From Edaphochlamys debaryana (taxonomy: Eukaryota > Chlorophyta > Chlorophyceae > Chlamydomonadales), in contig JAEHOE010000032.1 of the NCBI GenBank assembly GCA_016858145.1, positions 806,001-870,000 of the forward strand: a stretch of DNA of 64,000 nt, given 5' to 3'. Each line of letters begins with the position of its first letter. Position 1 is the first letter of the stretch. The position numbers and the translations under genes were made by a program. Of this stretch, positions 58,481 to 64,000 are shown piece after piece. A model generated the notes under the pieces. That model was not told the origin of the DNA, did no database searches, and worked only from the letters and a program-made list of their open reading frames with translations.

Positions 58481-58543
58481 GCCAGGGCCGTCTGCCTACC
58501 CGCTGCACCCCACACCCTTGGCCAGGCTAGTCCACACGCTAGC
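58481..58543 (-). other. 63-bp NTL-RLF junction (short intron or intercistronic gap)
   Basis: The NTL frame ends CGGCCGGGGTGAGC, where TGA overlaps a consensus donor GTGAGC. The RLF frame begins just after an acceptor-like GGCATGCAG. Using donor and acceptor together gives a one-base phase mismatch (phase 2 into phase 0), so a clean fusion is not obtained. Sixty-three bases is too short for two independent genes. The arrangement is identical in unit 1. Confidence 0.5.
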
Positions 58544-60935
58544 TCACCCCGGCCGGCACTCGTACATAAGCTCAGGTAGCAGTTGGCCCCACTCGGACGA
58601 GTACCGCCCCTTCTTGAGGTCCGAAACCGCTTGGCCCCTGGCAACAAAGCGGTCGTAGGCCCTGCGTGCCGGCGTCCATTCGTACAGCAGCTCTGGCGTG
58701 AGTAAGGCGTACGGCACACTGTACGGCGTGAATACAATGCCGTGTGCACCGCCACTCGCGAGCGCACTGATCTCCGCCTGGGATACGTCAGCGCAGGCTG
58801 CGCGGAAGACCGTGAGGACTGGGTTTGCTGAAGCATCCGTGCTGCTGCTGGCTGCAGTGTTGGCGGGCAGGGGCGGCGGGCAGCAGGGCAGGGCACCGCG
58901 CATGCCGAGAGAGGGGGTGTAAGCCCTGGCGGATGCCCCAGGCCCCGCCTCAGCCCTCTGGAGGGGCTCGATGCCGTCCTCCGACACCAGACCCAGGTAC
59001 CGGCATGCGGCCCCTCCGTTGCCCCTGCCCTTGCTGCCCCCGGCTCTGCCATCGCCCCTTCCCTTTCTGCCGCGGGCTCCGCCGTCGCTTCTGCCCTTGC
59101 TGCCGCCGGCACCATGCTTGCCGCTGCCTGCGCTGCGCTTGCTGTCGCCTGCTCCGCCCTCTCGGTCGCCTGCGCTGCCCTTTGCGTCGGCTTCACGGTC
59201 GGGTTCAGGCCCCAGCGGCGCGAGCCGGTCCGGCAGCTCCAGCTGCCACAGCCTCCTGCCCGCGACGCTCAACGCGTCAAAGGCAAGGAAGAAGGCGCGG
59301 CGTTCGCGCCAGACCACCTCCCTGTCCAGAACCGTGCCGGCGGGGAGCGAGCCGCCCAGGCCGCCACTGCCCCCACCGCCACCACCACGGCCCGCTTTCT
59401 GTTCGACGGTGGCTTGGCAGGCGTACAGCGCCCCCGCCGGGTTGAGCAGGTACACACGGCTGACTTCGTGGGGCTTGTCTGTCCCATCCTTGCTGCTGCA
59501 GCTCTCGATGGTCCCGCTGGCGCCTGGTGGCTGCACTGTCGCGCCCGCAGCACCCTCCTCCCGCTGCTTCACTGTGCCGCCGAGCTGCGGGCCCAGGGCC
59601 AGCAGGAGGTAGCGCACGCCGTCGGCCCACCGCCGCCGCGCGGCGTAGCGCCCCGGCCACGCCACCCACCGCACGTCAGCGGCGGAGCGCACGCGAGAGG
59701 CCGGCTCCAGAAAGTGCGTGGCGGTGCTTGCGGTTGCGGCCCCCGGCTCGCCCACCTCGCCAAGGCCCTTGAGACCCAGCACTTGCTCTGCCGCCGCCAG
59801 CACACCGCGCCGCTCCTCCCCGCAGGTGACCAGTCCACACCCGTCGCCCCCTAGCTCCGCCGCCGGACAGGTCACGAGTCGCAGGGGAGTCGCCGTCAGT
59901 GCGGTGGGCAGCCGGCCGCCCGCCGCCCGCAGCCACTCTGGGGGCGGCTTGCCGGGCTGCTCCTGCCGGGGCCTCTTGTGGGCATGCTCGGCCACTGCAC
60001 TATCGGACGGCGGCGGCACTCCGGTGTCGTCACCTGTCCATGCAGGCCCAGCGTCATAGCCGAGGGCCACGAGGCTGTGCCGTGGTCCTCCTCCGCTGTA
60101 AGAGTACGAGTATTGTGTGGCCGTTGTGCTAATCTCCGTCATGATACCAAGGGAGGTGAAGAGCTCGATCAGGCGGGAGGCAGAGGCCATCCAGCGCTCG
60201 TTCCGCCGCTGGCTGCATTGGGAGTCGGGGGCAGCGTTGGGCTTCTCCTTATAAGCCTGGTAGGCGTCTTTCGAGGCCTGGACGAGACTCGCGTGCTGGG
60301 ACTCGGTGATGTTGGACGGGAGGTACAGCACCTGGGAGGGAAGACACAGGTTGGTGCCAGGGGATCGTGTGGTTTTTCAACGGCCCAGGCTTTGTACCAT
60401 AGCGTTATGGCCGCTTGCACATGGGGCCCTCGAAGGCAGCCAGCGGGCCTGAAATCCGCTTACACCCTCCGACCATGCCTCGAGGCATTTGGGGGATTCA
60501 CTGCCCGCTCGCCCACCTGCAGGAGCCGTACGCCGTGAGCACGCAGCGCTGATAGTAGCTCGAAGCCGCCCCGTAAGTCCCACACGCAATCCAAAACCAG
60601 CAGGGGGGCGGCTGCGTGCGTGGGGGCCGATGGAGAGGCGCTGTGACGGGAGGGGGGGAAGCGGGGCGGCTGTCAGAACACGGCTGACCGACCGTTCCGG
60701 AAGGAGCCCCTGGTACACCTCGGTCTTACGTAGCAGAGCGAGCGCCCTCCGCCTGCGCCCAGCGGAAGTGCTCCTCCAGCTGCGGCCCCAAGTCGTCGGC
60801 ATTCGTCTCGGAGCGGCCCTCCTCCTCAGCGAGCACTACGAACCGGCTGCTACTTGGTTGCTGGCTAGCTAGGTAGTGGCCAAGGACTGCTTTGGCATGG
60901 CTCTGGGGCCCCAGCAGGAGAATGGCGTTGACCAT
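58544..60935 (-). CDS. NTL-A2: degenerate P-loop plus mRNA-capping-enzyme-like domain
   Basis: Three exons, 705 aa: 60935-60730, 60640-60517, 60331-58544; phases match. Domain order is a P-loop-like module (GPQSHAKA at 9-16, LLVLDCVWDLRGG about 82-94, then HGVRLLQVLYLPSN and RRNERWMASASRLIEL) and a guanylyltransferase-like domain. The latter has WADGVRYLLLALG at 345-357 (family KxDGxRYLL), TVLDREVVWRERRAFFLAFD at 443-462 (family DGE, here DRE), GIVFTPYSVPYALLTPELLY at 641-660 (family DGLIFTP) and EW where LKWKP is expected. So the nucleophile Lys, the motif III Gly, the motif IV Asp and the motif V Lys are all changed. A kinase-like P-loop in front of a capping guanylyltransferase is known from trypanosomatid CE1, which supports the reading. 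I infer an inactive RNA-end-binding module. Confidence 0.66.
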
Positions 60936-62414
60936 GCAGTCCTCTCGCGCTGCTGAGCCCAGCCGACCTAGTCAAAATGAGTTGTAGTTACATCAGTATG
61001 CGGTAGGTTGCAAGGTTACTGCCGACAAGGTTCACAAACGAAGGACTGCTCGAGTGCTCGACACCCCGAACTAAGGAAGAGCACACAATGTGCGCGTATA
61101 TGTTGAGGTGAGGGTGAGGAGCGGTGTGAAGCAGTGTCTTCTTGGCTTCGTGTCGTGCTGCGTGTGCCCTCGCCCATCCCATCTGTCACGCACCCCGTCT
61201 GTCAGCAGCAGTCGCGCCGGCCCGGCCCCCAGTTCCCGTCCACCCGTGCTCAGACGTGCTCTTCCAATGCTCGCGCCACGTCACAATCTGCTGCTGCCGG
61301 TATCCACCCTCGCCCTCGCCCTCGCGGGTCAACATCCATCCGCCGCTTTGGCCGCTTCAAGTCCCCCCGGGAGGTCCATCGCCAGTGACACCAGCTAACT
61401 TAGGTCCATCCGGACCTTGAAGTTGTAACGTCCCGGGCCCTCTACCGGTACACCGGCAAGGCAGTCTTTGCCCTGCACACGCCTGCACACGCCTGCAGCG
61501 GTGCAGCAGCTATAAGCTATGTGTGTAGTGCAAGGATGCGGGGAAGTGTGCTGTGCAAGGCGTTCGGCCGGTGCAGGTGTGCGGCACCACCAAGTGGCCC
61601 CACCACCACCCCACAACCTGCATGCCAGCGTCAACCCAAGTTCGCCGCAGGTCTTCTCTATACATCTATCGCCTTGGGTTCGACAAGGTTGCCCCCTGCT
61701 GGCAGGCTTATACCAACTAACGGCATGCATGGCGAACGAGGCGCCGGAGGCGGCTGCCGCTTTGCCCTGCTTGCGCCCAGCCCTTGGCAGGCACGGCAGT
61801 ACGGCACTGCACCGTTGCCCCCGCCCCAAGCTCTGCAGACGGGGCCCGCCGCCGTTGATGCGAGCTGCCCGCCTGCCGCCAGCCTGTGGCGACAGGTTGG
61901 TTGTCAGCTGCGCACCGGCCGGGACAACGAACACACAGCGTGGGCCAAGGAAAGTCCTCGATCCGTCCTCTGCCGCCGCTGTGCCACCGCCGCCGCCACT
62001 CACAGACCGCCGCACTCCCCCCATGGGGCTACAGCCACCTCCAGCGGTGTGTGTGGCCCCCATTAAGACCGGCGGCGGCGGGACCGGCGACAACGGCACC
62101 CCAGCGCTCTCCACTGCCAGTGGTGGGGGTGCTGGCACGCGGGCCGGCGGCGGCGGGACCGGCGGCGACAGCCGGAGAGCGGGACCGACGCACCGGCCAT
62201 CGGCGGAGTGGCGTTCGACGCCGGCAGCTGATGGTGGTGATGCATGATATACGATGACTGGCCACTGGGCATCGGTCAGCGCTGCCCAGCACGCCAGCAG
62301 TGGCTAGGTGGCCCGTTGCTCGGTGGCCACTGCCAGCTTGGGCCCTGGACGCGCAGCGGCGACCCGGGGGCCGGTGCCAGCGGACCGGGCCGGTGGCCCG
62401 TCAAGTCTTGTAGC
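60936..62414. other. Region between NTL-A2 start and Sec-B2 stop
   Basis: Unit-2 copy of 42363-43841. A minus-strand TGTAA (plus-strand TTACA near 60987) is conserved. No gene recognised. Confidence 0.4.
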
Positions 62415-64000
62415 TCACAACGGACTCCAAGAGCACGCGTTGCCCGTAAAGGGAATTGGTACATAGGTTGATACTGCATGGGCAGGAAAGGGCGGTGTTG
62501 GCGAATGGCGATGAAGAGTAAGGGGTGGGCCGTTGAGGAGCAACCTCGCATCAAGCGAGCGCCGTACGGTACCTGGCGGAGTGGAGACGTCGTCGGTGCG
62601 GAAGCCGTACGACTTTGATCTTGCGCTGCCGTACAGTTGATACATGCGGCCGGTGCTTGGAGCGTGTAGCACAATGCCATCGGCGTTGAGACCGTTCTCC
62701 GCGCTCAGGCCTGCACCAGCAGGGGAGGGGCGGGCTGGGATGGTGAGGAGAGACCTGCACGGAGCTGTCAGCAAGTACATGCATTGTGCTGCACACGGGT
62801 TCACTCGTGGCGCCGCCCCTAGCTACGCGCGACGCTCCATCAAGTAGGTTTTACGCACAGATTCTGCGCGCGTGACGCCAATGAAGATGCCCCCGCCGCT
62901 CACCCAGAGGGTAGTCCTTGTGTAGGGTCAGGGGCACCGCCCTGTGCGGCGAGTGCGTGGGGGCAAGGCTTGAAGGGAGCAATCGGGTGTTTCACAACCG
63001 TGTCATGCTTGAGACACTTGAGAGAGTGTGCATCCAACATCATGTCCAGGCATGTGTAGTGCGGGATAGCGCAGCGACAAGAGGATAGGTCCGGGCCAGG
63101 TTGCCGGATGCTAATCCCCTGGACGTCGCACAACAGCATGACGCCTCGTGTACCCTGCGTGTTCCACCGGCAGAGCTAGATAGCCGGCAAGCGAGCCTAG
63201 TACTAGCAAGCTCCAACTCACGTGTCGTACTCCCCCGCATGGGACTTGGCAAAAGTGCCGTATAGAGTGGCCGTACAAGTCAAGTCAGAAACGTCACCTG
63301 CATACACATGTGCGGGCGGGGCACGCTCCTTGATGATCGGCCTCAGCCGGCCATCAGTTGCCAGAGCCATAGCATGCAAGCATGCACGTCACGGCAGCCC
63401 TGGGGCCCCAATCTTAATATCAAGGTAAGCCCATACCCACTCAGGCCCACTCACAGCTACGAAGGAGTGTAAAGGAGAATCCTGCACGCGCAGAAGCATA
63501 GGTGTGGCATGCATAAGGGTAAGCACCACGCAAGAAGGTAGCGGGGGGGCGGGGGCCTCGGGTATCGTTTGCCAGCGAGTACCGCTGATGAGCGAGGTGT
63601 CGTCTGCACCAGGACTTTGCCCTACGGTTGTGGAACTCCGCTCGAGGCGCTGCGCCCTCGGCTGCCTATCCAGTGCTTTACGGCATTACGGTACCCATGC
63701 TCACCAACTCCCTCAGTCCTCCGTGGTGACAATGAGGGAACACCCCAGAGGGGTGCAGGGCACTCAGCTGCCAAAGCTGGTGATGGGCGAGCTAGGCGAG
63801 TCGCCGCCGCCGCTGTGTGCGTGCCCCCCGTACCGTGGCCCCCGCCCCTCCTGCCGGCGCACTGACCCCTTGCATCCGTCTCGCCTCCCGCGTGGCCCGA
63901 TGGTAAGCCCCATGGTGAGCCCCATGGTAAGCCCCATGGTTAGCCCCATGGTTAGCCCCATCAACTTGGCCCAGGGAATCGCCCGACTTTCCCCGGCCTG
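62415..64000 (-). CDS. Small secreted protein, Sec-B2 (partial, 5' exons beyond the window)
   Basis: Exons 3-6 of the Sec-B model are present at offset 18,573 (63297-63222, 62941-62904, 62710-62573, 62473-62415). The window ends inside intron 2, before exons 1 and 2. Frames match Sec-B1, including LYGTFAKSHAGEYD and the end NACSWSPL. Confidence 0.68.
63898..63963 (+). repeat. 12-bp tandem repeat, unit-2 copy
   Basis: Same array as at 45325-45390, with the first copy starting CGATGG instead of CCATGG. Located in intron 2 of Sec-B2. Confidence 0.85.

Larger units (their letters stand above)
50143..64000. repeat. Segmental tandem duplication, unit 2 (partial, continues past the window)
   Basis: Begins with AAGCTCTGCTATAC as unit 1 does and stays collinear with it to the end of the window, which corresponds to 45427 of unit 1. 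It contains the full-length segment (about 56475-58050) that unit 1 lacks. It carries the best copies of NTL and RLF, so unit 2 looks closer to the ancestral state. Confidence 0.95.

Overview
The window is nuclear DNA from a GC-rich eukaryote, most likely a chlorophyte green alga. The signs are GC-rich sequence, dense GT-AG introns of roughly 60-700 bp, long Ala/Gly/Pro/Ser homopolymer tracts inside exons, small F-box families, ATG contexts of the AACAATGG kind, and a eukaryotic tRNA with a T-run terminator. Nothing looks bacterial or organellar. No search was run; every family name rests on reading motifs in the translated sequence.

Left part (1-32958). A large plus-strand ankyrin-type gene (about 1163-12733, about 19 exons) carries an unusual expansion at 7093-9380: a unit of about 103 bp that contains an exon end plus its 5' splice site is repeated more than 20 times. 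Its 3' end runs into a large imperfect palindrome (arms 12127-16300 and 16890-20396, spacer 589 bp). Each arm holds a tRNA-Arg(ACG). The outer end of the right arm is an inverted, truncated copy of the ankyrin gene's tail. Three more genes follow: a minus-strand F-box/LRR-like gene with apparent frameshifts (20728-22055), a well-supported minus-strand F-box plus parallel beta-helix gene of 11 exons (22507-26936), and, divergently from it, a plus-strand low-complexity gene with a possible GAR-type microtubule-binding domain (27482-32958).

Right part (33138-64000). This is a tandem segmental duplication. Unit 1 is 33138-50142. Unit 2 starts at 50143 and runs off the window; it is nearly identical to unit 1 except for about 1.57 kb that is missing from unit 1. 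Each unit is built from an older duplication (sub-copies A and B). All its genes lie on the minus strand, in transcription order: NTL (my label; degenerate P-loop module plus an mRNA-capping-guanylyltransferase-like domain), RLF (T4-RNA-ligase-1-like domain plus a C-terminal F-box), and Sec (a small secreted protein of 224-232 aa). The best copies are in unit 2: NTL 60935-58544, RLF 58480-54668, Sec 53427-51408. In unit 1, RLF-A is broken by a deletion and small indels, and RLF-B is cut by the duplication breakpoint and frameshifted.

The most interesting content is this cassette. It joins two nucleotidyltransferase-fold modules and an F-box, and the catalytic residues expected for ligases and capping enzymes are replaced in all readable copies. 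I infer RNA-end-binding or protein-binding pseudo-enzymes used as E3-ligase adaptors, amplified together with a secreted protein. The sequence motivates that function but does not prove it.
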